Notes: generated by a model from the letters alone, not told the origin. DNA of 64,000 bases from JBASEY01 sp049652745 (GCA_049652745.1 JBASEY010000023.1:124001-188000), one strand, 5' to 3'; counted from the first letter of the stretch, positions 1-9,504 are shown. Program-made: numbers and translations.

Positions 1-562
1 GCACATCGAAGGGCAGCAAAACACGAGTGCCTTCCGTGATCACTTGAAACCCCGACAGATATAAAATGTTTTTTACATCGGCGGTGGATAGCCAGTTTTC
101 AACGTCATTCCCTCGCCTAAGTTTAAAAAAAGTCGCCAGACGCAATATCGGATGCCATAAATTATTGTGAAAATTTAGAATAATCCGCGTGGAATAAGTG
201 CAAAGAGAAGACAAATTTGAGAGTGTTCTTTGTACATCTTTTAACAACGGCATGAGATCTGAAAGGATTATGTAATCAAATGGCGTCTGGTTTTCCCATT
301 GAAAGAACTCAACATCCTCCGTCATAAACGTTAAAGAATTGTTATCTTTATATCGTTCCATTGCGATTTGTATACCGGCGGCATCGATGTCAATTCCAAG
401 CCCGAAAGACGGTTCAAGAGCCGCGAGCAATGCGCCTTCTCCACATCCAAGTTCTAACACTCTGGACCCAGGTGGAATTACAAAACGATAAAAACGATGG
501 ATTTCTTTCTTATATGCTTTCAACAATGAATTAGGGGACTTGTTTCTGGAATTATTTTTCAT
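1..562 (-). CDS. SAM-dependent methyltransferase, C-terminus cut by window edge
   Basis: Class I methyltransferase fold: the glycine-rich SAM-binding motif VLELGCGEG lies about 35 residues from the start, followed by an acidic GIDIDAAG segment that would hold the ribose hydroxyls. The open frame runs from ATG at 560-562 through about 187 codons and leaves the window without a stop, so the C-terminus is unseen. A GAGGA ribosome binding site sits 6 bases before the ATG. The acceptor substrate cannot be told. Proteins with this layout often modify sugars or lipids of the cell surface, and some carry an extra domain that would lie outside the window. Confidence 0.8.
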   Translation of the reverse strand, partial: MKNNSRNKSPNSLLKAYKKEIHRFYRFVIPPGSRVLELGCGEGALLAALEPSFGLGIDIDAAGIQIAMERYKDNNSLTFMTEDVEFFQWENQTPFDYIILSDLMPLLKDVQRTLSNLSSLCTYSTRIILNFHNNLWHPILRLATFFKLRRGNDVENWLSTADVKNILYLSGFQVITEGTRVLLPFDV

Positions 563-724
563 GAAGAGTCCTCATATCATGATTACAAATCATTCCCGAT
601 TATAGATCGAGAAGCATCGCGAGGCAAGCAAGGCAAGCAAGGCAAAGATTTATTGAGATTTATAAACAGATGACGTAATAAGTGTGAGTCGTTTTCTGAT
701 GGACTGCAACGAAACGGAGAAGAT

Positions 725-1936
725 ATGAAGATCACAAAATGGGGCTTTTTTAATCAGTTAATTCTCGGCGTTCTATGTTTTTTCTCAGTCGACATATTGT
801 TCGCTCAATCAGAAATAGATATTGGATTCGACAGCGGCGCTTTTCATGATTCCAATCCCGCTCTTTATCCGGACAGCTTTGAAAGCCTGACCGAATCGAT
901 AGGCTTTATGTTTAAGCCTTTTATAAACTTGCATCTTTCAACACTGAGTAACGACTTGAAATTTTCGTCTGATTATTGCGAAGAGCGGTTCAATGAAAAG
1001 ATGGTTCCACAAGCCTTCTCAGGCTATTCCCTTTCAATCGACTGGACCCATAAAATAAACGAAGCTTTAAGCTTCAATATTCTAAACGATTTTAAACATT
1101 CCACGATAGACCGAGAAGCTATCGATATACCTGAATATAGAGGAAAAACTCGTGATAACAAGTTGCTGCCTGGAATCATCTTTCAATTCAACGATACCTT
1201 TAAATTTGAAACACGAGGAGTGTGGAAATTAAAAAAGTATATTGATTCAGAACCGGACCCCTTTACAGAGAGGCATTTTAATGAAAACTGGGACGAGTAT
1301 GGAGCATCGACCGCTTTTCATTATTACCCGATAAAGGAAATTGGCTTCTTTATAAACCTGTCTCATTTAAAGAAAAAATTCAGGCGCTTTGATCCCGTTC
1401 CCGGTCAAATACGTTCAGATGGATCATTTGGCTTTCAGACGTTGCTGCCATATGGAACTGAAATCAAGGTGCAGGCATCGATTTATGTTTTTGAATTTAA
1501 GGGTGAGGTTCCAAGGCGAATGAAAGCTGAATACACGGATTTCGGTATCCAACTAGATATTAACCAGAGTTTTTCATCTGATTGGTCAATGAATTTCAAG
1601 GCGGAATCGATCTATGATGTCTCGGAACGGGGCCCACGGTATTTTTTTCATCTTGAAAACATATCGGCACGTATAGAATATCAAGGTGATAAACCTCCTG
1701 TTTTCAACGCCTATGTTCGTTACTCGAAACTAGACTATTTAGGTCAGGAACCACACTTCGTCGATTATGAAACCCTGGCCGGCCTATCCGCAGGCTATAA
1801 AATTTCCAATTACGTCGCCATCAACGGTTTCTATAATTATTTCAAACGAACGCAGTACTCGTCGGAATTCGACACAGAAGCAAACCGATTCGGTCTGGAA
1901 CTGAAGCTGAGATTTCATTCACCTGTCGGTCGATAA
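725..1936 (+). CDS. Predicted outer-membrane beta-barrel protein
   Basis: A 403-residue protein with an N-terminal signal peptide (hydrophobic stretch ending LFAQ, cleavage likely after Ala27). The rest is rich in alternating polar/aromatic strands such as YVAINGFYNYF and FGLELKLRF, typical of barrels of the outer membrane. I do not recognise a named family; it may be a surface-polysaccharide or hypothetical export barrel. A GGAGA site precedes the ATG. The last 18 bases overlap the convergent end of glyS. The methyltransferase at the left edge diverges from it, so the 160-base gap between them probably holds both promoters; it also contains a short 9-base direct repeat (622-646). Confidence 0.7.
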   Translation: MKITKWGFFNQLILGVLCFFSVDILFAQSEIDIGFDSGAFHDSNPALYPDSFESLTESIGFMFKPFINLHLSTLSNDLKFSSDYCEERFNEKMVPQAFSGYSLSIDWTHKINEALSFNILNDFKHSTIDREAIDIPEYRGKTRDNKLLPGIIFQFNDTFKFETRGVWKLKKYIDSEPDPFTERHFNENWDEYGASTAFHYYPIKEIGFFINLSHLKKKFRRFDPVPGQIRSDGSFGFQTLLPYGTEIKVQASIYVFEFKGEVPRRMKAEYTDFGIQLDINQSFSSDWSMNFKAESIYDVSERGPRYFFHLENISARIEYQGDKPPVFNAYVRYSKLDYLGQEPHFVDYETLAGLSAGYKISNYVAINGFYNYFKRTQYSSEFDTEANRFGLELKLRFHSPVGR

Positions 1937-3307
1937 CAGATTTTCGAGTTTAGCAACAAGATCATCGATCGGGCAGCGAATTTGCTCCATGGTATCTCTT
2001 TCGCGGATTGTCACCGTGTCCAAATATTCGGGATTTTCTCCTGAGCCGATCGTGTCATAATCTATTGTCACACAATATGGAGTTCCAAGTTCATCTTGAT
2101 AGCGATAGCGTTTTCCAATATTTCCCCGGTCATCCCATTGGACTCGAAAATGTTTGCGAAGCGTGTTAAAAACATCCTCAGCTTTTTCAACCAATTCAGG
2201 TCTGTTTCTCAATAACGGAAAAACAGCGACGGTAACGGGCGCTATCCTCGGATGAAACTTGAAAACCGTGCGTATTTCCGTCTCACCTTTAGTATTTTGC
2301 AAGGTTTCCTCATGATAGGCTTCACACAATACCGCAAGCAGTGTTCGGTCGAGGCCGGCGGAAGGTTCAACGACATAAGGATGATACCGCTCACCCGTGT
2401 CGGAATCGAAATACGGTGAAATCTTTCCGGAGAATTTGGCATGTTGGTTTAAATCGTAATCACCTCTGGATGCAATGCCCTCGAGCTCTTGAACACCGAA
2501 AGGAAAAGCATACATTATATCGGCACAAGCTTTGGCGTAATGAGCCAACTTATCTTCCGGATGCCATTCGATTGACAAATTGGAAGGTGATATTCCAATT
2601 TGGACATACCATTCCAGGCGTTTTTCGAGCCACCATTGGAGCCAGCGATCCTCGGTTCCCGGTTTGACAAAGAATTCCAATTCCATTTGTTCGAATTCAC
2701 GTGATCGGAATATATAGTTTCTCGGATTGATTTCATTACGGAAAGCTTTTCCTGTTTGGGCAATACCGAAAGGAACTTTAGTGCGGCTGACCGTCAATAC
2801 GTTTTGATATTGAACGAATATAGCTTGTGCGGTCTCTGGTCTAAGGTAAGCCGATGATGCTTCATCCTCGATCGGGCCGACATGTGTTTTAAACATCAGA
2901 TTGAAGTCACGCACTTCCGTGTAGTCGTGTTCACCGCCCTCTGGGCATTTTGTTTCCGGAAGCTGGTCAGCGCGAAAGCGCTGTTTGCATTTTTTACAAT
3001 CCACCATCGGGTCTGAAAACGAGATTGTATGGCCTGAAGCTTCCCAGACGGCGTTATTCATGATGATGGCGGCATCCAGACCTACTATGTCGAACTTTTC
3101 GCCGTCCGGACCCTTGTGGCCGTTGCCGACCATCGTGTCCCACCAAAAATCACGAAGATTCTTTTTCAATTGAGCTCCTGCCGGGCCGTAATCCCAAAAA
3201 CCGTTCAGGCCGCCGTAAATTTCTGAAGATGGGAAAATAAATCCGCGTCTTTTACACGCCGCCGTTATCTTATCTAAAAGTGATTGTTGTTTTTCGGGCT
3301 TGCTCAT
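1919..3307 (-). CDS. glyS: Glycyl-tRNA synthetase (class II, single-chain dimer type)
   Basis: Charges tRNA-Gly with glycine in the cytoplasm. The 462-residue length fits the alpha2 form of the enzyme rather than the alpha2beta2 form. Visible landmarks are the N-terminal GGLNGFWDYGP segment, a Cys pair CKKC with a later KCPEGG, class II motif 2 around GKAFRNEINPRNYIFRSREF, and motif 3 PSAGLDRTLLAVL. The C-terminal anticodon-binding domain starts near PVTVAVFPLL. An AAGGGA site lies 6 bases before the ATG. The gene ends head-on with the barrel gene, overlapping it by 18 bases. I found no Gly-rich leader peptide upstream, in contrast to ileS. Confidence 0.97.
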   Translation of the reverse strand: MSKPEKQQSLLDKITAACKRRGFIFPSSEIYGGLNGFWDYGPAGAQLKKNLRDFWWDTMVGNGHKGPDGEKFDIVGLDAAIIMNNAVWEASGHTISFSDPMVDCKKCKQRFRADQLPETKCPEGGEHDYTEVRDFNLMFKTHVGPIEDEASSAYLRPETAQAIFVQYQNVLTVSRTKVPFGIAQTGKAFRNEINPRNYIFRSREFEQMELEFFVKPGTEDRWLQWWLEKRLEWYVQIGISPSNLSIEWHPEDKLAHYAKACADIMYAFPFGVQELEGIASRGDYDLNQHAKFSGKISPYFDSDTGERYHPYVVEPSAGLDRTLLAVLCEAYHEETLQNTKGETEIRTVFKFHPRIAPVTVAVFPLLRNRPELVEKAEDVFNTLRKHFRVQWDDRGNIGKRYRYQDELGTPYCVTIDYDTIGSGENPEYLDTVTIRERDTMEQIRCPIDDLVAKLENLLSTDR

Positions 3308-3549
3308 GTGAATCCCTTTCTTCGGTTAGAATGAATCAAGATTTACCAGTTTTACTTGGCATCGAAACCGGCGCTAACCTGATCGGCAAATTTAACCGAA
3401 ATGGACGTGACCTGCAATAGAAGGAGTGTATTCTGAATGATTGACAGAAAAATTGTGTTGAATTATTCGAGCTATTTTTTATCCAGATTGTGTTTTTACA
3501 TTTCTAAATAAGCAAATTATAGTTAGCATTCTGTCTGGGTATTTGAGTC

Positions 3550-4092
3550 ATGAAGAGTAGAGAAATACATGCCAACATGAAATTCCGTCTTTTGATGGAG
3601 CGGGATAGGAGACCTAAGGCGGAAATTTTGGATTATTTCAAACTGGTCTATCAGTCCTGTTTCGGTCTCGCTCATATCATTGAAAGTAAAAGCGGGTTCC
3701 TTCAGTATTTGCAGGAGGAAATGAAAACGGTTCGAGCTTCACGGAATGTATCGTTGCTTGAGCCTATTACGATCTTTGAGCCTATTGCTCGTGTCAATCT
3801 TTCGCGGTTTCAATTTGAAGGTTTGTGCATAGAAAAACTGACCGATGTATGTTTGAAAACGGCGGCTGATTTTAAAAAGGCGACAAAGGATGATTTCTTG
3901 AATTGTGCTGATTTGTTGGTTTCTATTTTGTGTGAATCTCCTTTTGATTTTCAGGCCGAAGATGTGCATTCACAGATCAATGCCTATGACTTTGAATCTT
4001 TGCCGCCGTTTCATCATTCACCAGTTTACCGAGAGCATTATAATCCTCATTACAGGATGGTTATTCCTGAATTATTTGACGAGAGGTTTTAA
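3550..4092 (+). CDS. Hypothetical protein, 180 aa
   Basis: No family recognised with confidence. The protein is soluble, with no signal peptide or membrane segment. Notable strings are the YFKLVYQSCFGLAHII segment near residue 30 and a histidine/tyrosine-rich C-terminus (PPFHHSPVYREHYNPHYR), which look like conserved active-site or ligand-binding patches. Codon use resembles the neighbours, and an in-frame stop is followed by a 557-base gap, so it is probably a single-gene unit. The ATG is not preceded by a clear Shine-Dalgarno sequence (TATTTGAGTC). The downstream strand-matched neighbour is the GH13 gene, too far away to suggest an operon. Confidence 0.6.
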   Translation: MKSREIHANMKFRLLMERDRRPKAEILDYFKLVYQSCFGLAHIIESKSGFLQYLQEEMKTVRASRNVSLLEPITIFEPIARVNLSRFQFEGLCIEKLTDVCLKTAADFKKATKDDFLNCADLLVSILCESPFDFQAEDVHSQINAYDFESLPPFHHSPVYREHYNPHYRMVIPELFDERF

Positions 4093-4391
4093 CCGGTTTG
4101 TAACAACAGAATAAACAGGTTTTATAAAAGCAATCAAGCAGGTCTGGCTTCTGGAATTGATATAAGTTGCAAAAATAGAACTCCGCCACCTCTTGTCAAT
4201 CATGAGGTCGGCTATTAAATAAATTGAAGACCTATTGGACCGGGTCAAATTTCCTTAAAGTACGAAAACTGAATTGACCGAAAAAAAGATTTAAAAATTT
4301 TTCGTCTATAATACCCTTTCTTCCCATCCGTCCCATAGGTCCATATCATTTTATTTATAAAACCAGCCCATCATAAATGCAGCAGAAACAA

Positions 4392-4407
4392 ACCAATTTA
4401 AATTGGT
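4392..4407. promoter_or_regulatory. 16-base perfect palindrome, operator-like
   Basis: The sequence ACCAATTTAAATTGGT is a perfect inverted repeat without spacer. It lies about 240 bases before the GH13 start codon and 8 bases from a second palindrome. The symmetry fits a dimeric repressor site, but no regulator is known here and AT-rich palindromes can arise by chance. Confidence 0.35.
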
Positions 4408-4415
4408 ATCACTAA

Positions 4416-4427
4416 AATACTAGTATT
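4416..4427. promoter_or_regulatory. 12-base perfect palindrome, operator-like
   Basis: AATACTAGTATT reads the same on both strands. Its centre is about 22 bases, two helical turns, from the centre of the palindrome at 4392-4407, so both sites would face the same side of the DNA. Confidence 0.3.
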
Positions 4428-4649
4428 AAGCATGCGTAAAAACTATTTTTTCGGGAAAATCGATATTGTGTTTTCAAGATTTTTCGAGGTGGCCTTGGGC
4501 TCAAAATGGGGTTTTTACACCGACACCAAATATGACTGTCGGTAATCAAAATATCTTTCATCGATATAATGTTTTCATGATCCCAAAATTCATGTAGTCT
4601 GTCACTTCGGATCACTTCGCCTGATCACTCCATTAACCAGGATTTTTTT

Positions 4650-7600
4650 ATGGTATTTGCGGCAGACCAATTTCAATTACTAAATATTCACCGATCGGCA
4701 ATTGAAAAGTATTCACTTCAATCTGTCTTAAACCTTTCATTCAGTGATTCAAAAGTCGATCGAATGGCTTGGGCGCAAGAATCAGCCCGCAAAATCAACT
4801 CCATCCGTTCTGCTACCAATGGAGGATCATCGGTTTCGCATGCTGACCTTTATGCCCTGTCGCTGCTCCAAGAAGCATACCTTCGACTGCTGTTCGCCTT
4901 TAAATCAGAAACGAAAAACCGGCTTTTCACCGATATTATCGATGAAATAGAAAAATCTATCGGTTCTAATCACTATAAAAAATTAAGCGAAACTTTTAAC
5001 GAAGAATACCCAGACGCGTTTATCGATGCTCACAAGCATAAACCAACTGGGACTCTATCCGTCCCAGAGCTTGTTTTTCAAAAGATGCTGGTAATCCGGC
5101 TCCATTCCATCAACCCGGCCGCCGTTGCATTTTCTGAGTTTTTCGATACGCAATATCTCAGCGAGAGATCCTCTTGGATCGATTGGATTCAAAAAGCCGA
5201 ACAATCATTGAAAAAACAGTATGTGAATGAAAGCAACAGCAGGTCATTATTTGATTTATTGATGGAACCCATGCGAGCGTCTCCAGCTTCGCTCGAAATG
5301 CAATTGCGCTATATAGCGGAACATTGGCAGGTTTTTTTGGGTGATTTCAGCAAGGAACTTTTAAAAGGAGCTGATTCGATTCGTGAGGTGCATAGACCTT
5401 TCTTTGGCGGGCCGGGCCCTTCACTCGTTCCGGATTTTGATTCTGAGTGGGAGGAAAATGAAGCTTTCAGCGAAGATCACGATTGGATGTCCGAACTGGT
5501 ATTGTTGGCCAAAAACGTCTATGTCTGGCTCGAGCAGCTCAGCCGTGAATATGGTTACGCCATCACCACCCTGGATGCCATACCGGATGATGCTCTGCTA
5601 ACGCTTGCCAAGCGCGGATTCAACGGCTTATGGCTGATCGGTTTGTGGTCAAGAAGCCATGCCTCCCAACGCATAAAACAACTGTGCGGGAATCCTGAAG
5701 CCGCCGCTTCTGCCTATGCCGTCTATGATTACTCGATCGCCGAAGAACTTGGAGGCGACACCGCTTTTTCAATTCTGAAGCAACGCGCCAGGACATTTGG
5801 TATCAGATTGGCGGGAGACATGGTACCCAATCACATGGGTATCGATTCCAAATGGGTTTGCGATCACCCTGAGTGGTTTATATCGATCGATTATAACCCT
5901 TTTCCGCATTACACCTATAATGGTGTCGACTTGTCCTCACAGCAAAACTGCTCTATTTATCTTGAAGATCATTATTATACCCGAAGCGATGCAGCCGTCG
6001 TTTTCAAGCATGTCGATCACTCATCGGGTAAAATCCGCTATATTTATCATGGTAATGACGGCACCGGGCTTCCCTGGAACGATACGGCTCAATTGGATTA
6101 CCTTCAGACTGACGTCAGAGAAAAAGTCATACAGACCATACTGGAAGTCGCCAAAAAATTTCCCATCATCCGCTTCGATGCCGCCATGACATTGGCGAAA
6201 CAACATTTTCATCGGCTTTGGTATCCTGAACCCGGCTCGGGCGGAGATATCGCTACACGGAGTTGGTTCGGTATTTCCAAGCAGCAATTGGATCGACATA
6301 TCCCAACGGAATTCTGGCGTGAAGTCGTTGACAGAGTGGCGGTTCATGCGCCGGGCACCCTGCTGTTGGCCGAAGCGTTTTGGCTGATGGAAAGCTATTT
6401 CGTACGAACATTGGGAATGCATCGGGTCTATAACAGTTCCTTCATGAATATGTTGGCGAAAGAAGAAAATGCGAAATACCGTGATGTCGTCAAACAAACG
6501 ATCGCCTTCGACCCGGAAATTTTGAAGCGTTATGTCAATTTCATGAACAATCCCGACGAAGAACCTGCTGTGATTCAATTCGGCAAAGGCGACAAATATT
6601 TCGGCATCTGTGCAATGATGAGCACCATGCCTGGTCTTCCCATGTTCGGCCACGGCCAATTTGAAGGCTTTGAGGAAAAATACGGGATGGAATACCGCCG
6701 ATCGTATTGGAATGAATCTCCTGATCCTGGCTTCGTCGCCCATCATCGCCGAATTATCACGCCTCTGTTGAAAAATCGTAGGCTGTTTTCCGGCGTGACG
6801 CATTTTCGCTTATACGATTTCATCAAAAATGATCACCAAATCGACGAAAATGTCTTTGCCTATTCAAATTATGCTGATGATAAAGGTATGATATTCATCT
6901 TCAATAATAGCGTCCAGTCCACACAGGGTAAAATACATGTGAGCAGTCAATGGAGAGTCAAAACCCTGTCTGAAGAAGGTGTTCTTCGAAAAGAGACTCT
7001 GGGTACGGCGTTGGCTTTATCAGGGAATTTGGATCGCTATGTCAAATTTTACGATGTCGTTACTCAACGCTGGTTTATAAGAAACTGTTCCGTATTGATG
7101 CAATCAGGTTTAGGTTGGCATCTGTCGCCTTATCAATTTCATGTGTTTATTGGTTTTTCCGAAGTTGAGGATACGGTCGATCATAAGTATCAAAAGCTTG
7201 AAAAACACCTAGGAGGCACGGGTTGCATCGATCTGGAAGAGGAATGGATCGATTTGCAGCATTTGCCGTTTATGAAGGTGACGAGCTTGTTTTTTACCGA
7301 AGCGATCCTGACTGATTTTAAAAACCTTTTGCAAAACGACCGCTCTGGAATCCAACGAGTAAAAAAAGATTATGCTGATATTTTAAGAAGCGATCTCGAA
7401 AAACCATCGAATGAATTCGCTCATTATTTATCGACCGAAGGGAAGACTATTCGTTCCGATGACATATCGGACTCCATTTTTAATTTGTTAGTTGAAGATC
7501 GCCTTGCCATGTATACCGCTCGAAACCCCTTTCCAGGTTATGACCGGTTGCTGATTCTTTGGCACGGATTGATTCAAATAGCCTTGAAAAAAGTATTGTT

Positions 7601-7976
7601 GAAGCATGATATCAAAATCGATTCATTCAACTATTTTTGGAGATCGCTTAAAACCGGCCTGCTTAAAATGAGAATTGAAGAAAAAACAGCCTCGACTATC
7701 ACTGAGATAACCGATCGATTTGTGGAAACAATCACTTTAGATCAGCCATTCGAGCCTCAAAATTTCTTTCGCTTGGATGAAGTGCAGCGCTGGATTCAAC
7801 TCAACATGTATCGCGAAGTCCTGTATTTCAACAAGGAGGTATTCGATGAATTGTTGGATTGGGGCGTTTTTTGGGGAGCGTTTAGTGAGAAGATCCGTCT
7901 TGTTTTAACCGATTTGGCTCAATACGTGGGTTATAAATATGAAGAATTTCTTGACGGACTGAAATCAAAACCATAA
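4650..7976 (+). CDS. Large GH13 alpha-amylase-family glycoside hydrolase
   Basis: Acts on alpha-glucans such as glycogen or maltodextrins. The central part is a GH13 barrel: region I DMVPNHMG (about 390-397), region II IIRFDAAM with nucleophile Asp510 two residues after Arg508, region III LLLAEAFW with acid/base Glu575, and region IV FMNNPDEEPA with Asp636. The usual His before that Asp is Pro here. The first ~270 residues and the last ~300 are mainly helical and match no domain I recognise, making the protein (1108 aa) much longer than ordinary amylases. There is no signal peptide, so it is likely cytoplasmic and may work on storage glycogen. An AGGA site lies 7 bases before the ATG. Whether it hydrolyses or transfers glucans cannot be told. 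Confidence 0.85.
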   Translation: MVFAADQFQLLNIHRSAIEKYSLQSVLNLSFSDSKVDRMAWAQESARKINSIRSATNGGSSVSHADLYALSLLQEAYLRLLFAFKSETKNRLFTDIIDEIEKSIGSNHYKKLSETFNEEYPDAFIDAHKHKPTGTLSVPELVFQKMLVIRLHSINPAAVAFSEFFDTQYLSERSSWIDWIQKAEQSLKKQYVNESNSRSLFDLLMEPMRASPASLEMQLRYIAEHWQVFLGDFSKELLKGADSIREVHRPFFGGPGPSLVPDFDSEWEENEAFSEDHDWMSELVLLAKNVYVWLEQLSREYGYAITTLDAIPDDALLTLAKRGFNGLWLIGLWSRSHASQRIKQLCGNPEAAASAYAVYDYSIAEELGGDTAFSILKQRARTFGIRLAGDMVPNHMGIDSKWVCDHPEWFISIDYNPFPHYTYNGVDLSSQQNCSIYLEDHYYTRSDAAVVFKHVDHSSGKIRYIYHGNDGTGLPWNDTAQLDYLQTDVREKVIQTILEVAKKFPIIRFDAAMTLAKQHFHRLWYPEPGSGGDIATRSWFGISKQQLDRHIPTEFWREVVDRVAVHAPGTLLLAEAFWLMESYFVRTLGMHRVYNSSFMNMLAKEENAKYRDVVKQTIAFDPEILKRYVNFMNNPDEEPAVIQFGKGDKYFGICAMMSTMPGLPMFGHGQFEGFEEKYGMEYRRSYWNESPDPGFVAHHRRIITPLLKNRRLFSGVTHFRLYDFIKNDHQIDENVFAYSNYADDKGMIFIFNNSVQSTQGKIHVSSQWRVKTLSEEGVLRKETLGTALALSGNLDRYVKFYDVVTQRWFIRNCSVLMQSGLGWHLSPYQFHVFIGFSEVEDTVDHKYQKLEKHLGGTGCIDLEEEWIDLQHLPFMKVTSLFFTEAILTDFKNLLQNDRSGIQRVKKDYADILRSDLEKPSNEFAHYLSTEGKTIRSDDISDSIFNLLVEDRLAMYTARNPFPGYDRLLILWHGLIQIALKKVLLKHDIKIDSFNYFWRSLKTGLLKMRIEEKTASTITEITDRFVETITLDQPFEPQNFFRLDEVQRWIQLNMYREVLYFNKEVFDELLDWGVFWGAFSEKIRLVLTDLAQYVGYKYEEFLDGLKSKP

Positions 7977-7987
7977 TGTTGGTTTCG

Positions 7988-8000
7988 CGATGACGCATCG
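7988..8000 (+). terminator. Small hairpin after the GH13 gene, weak terminator candidate
   Basis: CGATG and CATCG (7988-7992, 7996-8000) form a 5-pair stem with a 3-base loop, followed after 8 bases by TTATTTTT. The stem is short, so a read-through or RNA-stability role is as likely as termination. Confidence 0.25.
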
Positions 8001-8037
8001 TCAGACTTATTTTTAATACAAATCAAGGAGGTATTTT

Positions 8038-9504
8038 ATGGCTATATTGTCACATTTGAAACCCGGGCATGTATGGGAGCACTTTGAAAACATCTGCAAT
8101 ATTCCCCATCCTTCTCATCATGAAGAAAAAGTCGCTCAGTACATTATCAGCCAGGCGGATAAACATGGGTATAAAAGTCGGCGGGATAAAATCGGCAATG
8201 TCATCATCGACGTGCCGGCAACCCGCGGATACGAGAAAAGCCCGATTGTAGTCCTTCAAGGACATATGGATATGGTTCCGGTTGCGGCTCAGGGTGTTGA
8301 GCACGATTTTTTAAAAAATCCCATAAAAGTACGCATCGATGGTGATTTCGTGAAAGCGACCGGTACGACTCTTGGAGCCGATAATGGAATCGGAGTGGCC
8401 TTGATGTTGGGCATCCTCGATGATCCTAATGCCAATCACGGTCCATTGGAATTGTTCTTCACGGTGAATGAAGAATCCGGTATGGACGGCGCTCATAATA
8501 CGGAGCCTGATTTTGTCAAAGGGCGAATTCTGATTAACCTCGATACCGAAGAATGGGGTCAATATTACATTTCCTGTGCCGGCGGAGGAGACTCGATAAT
8601 CACTCTCAAACTTGACCATGTCGAAAAAGGCTGCGCATGCAAAGTCGCTTCTTTGAAGGTAAAAGTCAGCGGTTTACGCGGCGGCCACTCAGGGATTGAG
8701 ATCAACAATGGTTTTGCAAGCGGCAATAAGGTGCTGGCGAGAATTCTGGATGCGGCCTGGGAAGCCGGTAAGTTTCATCTGAAATCCATCAAGGGTGGAA
8801 ATAAACGCAATTCGATTTCAGATGGAGCGGAAGCGACTCTTTGTCTGGAACATGGAAATGCCGCCGCATTCAAGAAAGCGGTTGCTGAAACGGCTGAAGT
8901 TTTACGATTGGAATATGAAAAAACCGAACCGAATTTCATGGTTGAAATAAGGGAAGGTTCCGAGGGCCACCCTTGCATGACCCTGGAAAGCACTCGCGCT
9001 GTTTTGGATTTGCTTGTCGCGCTGCCGCACGGTGTGATCACCATGAGCCCTGAAGTGCCCGGTTTAGTGGAAACATCGACAAACCTCGGCCTGATCAACA
9101 CGGATGATAAAAGCGTCAAAGTGTCAATGCTGACGCGTTCGGCGGTGACCTCCAGCCTGTTTGCAGTGAAAAAACAAATCAAGGTCATTGCCGGTTTGGT
9201 CGGAGCTGAAGTTGAAGAACCCAGGGGGTATCCGGGATGGAAACCCAACATGGATTCAAAACTCCTGAAGATAGCTCTTGACGTTTTTAAGGAGAAATAC
9301 GGAAAAACTCCTGAAATAAAAGCTATCCATGCCGGGCTTGAATGCGGATTGTTCAGTGAAAAACTCCCCGGAGTCGATATGCTGTCTATCGGTCCGGAAA
9401 TGCATTATGTTCACAGCCCCAATGAGGAGCTGAACATTTCTTCCGTCCCGAAAACATTTGACCTTCTGCTTGATATCATCGAAGCCGTTGCTAAAAGGTA
9501 TTGA
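8038..9504 (+). CDS. pepD: Aminoacyl-histidine dipeptidase (M20C family)
   Basis: A zinc dipeptidase releasing amino acids from dipeptides such as carnosine-like Xaa-His, in the cytoplasm. The metal-site motifs are in order: GHMDMVP (His76, Asp78), LGADNGIG (bridging Asp115), NEESGMDG (catalytic Glu145 and Glu146), and a C-terminal MHYVHSPNEE histidine. The GLRGGHSGIEI segment belongs to the lid/dimerisation domain. The 488-residue length matches the family. A strong AAGGAGG lies 8 bases before the ATG. The stop codon overlaps the start of the DUF362 gene, so the two are translationally coupled. Confidence 0.95.
   Translation: MAILSHLKPGHVWEHFENICNIPHPSHHEEKVAQYIISQADKHGYKSRRDKIGNVIIDVPATRGYEKSPIVVLQGHMDMVPVAAQGVEHDFLKNPIKVRIDGDFVKATGTTLGADNGIGVALMLGILDDPNANHGPLELFFTVNEESGMDGAHNTEPDFVKGRILINLDTEEWGQYYISCAGGGDSIITLKLDHVEKGCACKVASLKVKVSGLRGGHSGIEINNGFASGNKVLARILDAAWEAGKFHLKSIKGGNKRNSISDGAEATLCLEHGNAAAFKKAVAETAEVLRLEYEKTEPNFMVEIREGSEGHPCMTLESTRAVLDLLVALPHGVITMSPEVPGLVETSTNLGLINTDDKSVKVSMLTRSAVTSSLFAVKKQIKVIAGLVGAEVEEPRGYPGWKPNMDSKLLKIALDVFKEKYGKTPEIKAIHAGLECGLFSEKLPGVDMLSIGPEMHYVHSPNEELNISSVPKTFDLLLDIIEAVAKRY

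Larger units (their letters stand above)
4093..4649. other. 557-base intergenic region
   Basis: No protein gene or RNA gene seen. It holds an imperfect hairpin (4185-4192 with 4204-4212, 8 pairs and one bulged base, 11-base loop) about 90 bases after the preceding stop, possibly a terminator without a clear T-tract. It also holds two adjacent perfect palindromes (4392-4407 and 4416-4427) and a 6-base inverted repeat CCGACA/TGTCGG (4520-4525, 4537-4542). The right part probably carries the promoter and operators of the GH13 gene, whose AGGA ribosome binding site is at its end. Confidence 0.6.

Noticed and set aside
622..646. Direct repeat of a 9-base unit (AGGCAAGCA, about 2.7 copies)
   Set aside because: Too short and too few copies for a CRISPR, iteron or satellite; likely replication slippage.
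4432..4545. 37-codon ORF before the GH13 gene as a leader peptide
   Set aside because: No ribosome binding site before the ATG and no codon bias toward one amino acid.
6021..6803. 260-residue open frame on the minus strand inside the GH13 gene
   Set aside because: It is fully inside a strong GH13 coding region with catalytic motifs, shows no recognisable motif of its own and is best seen as a shadow frame.
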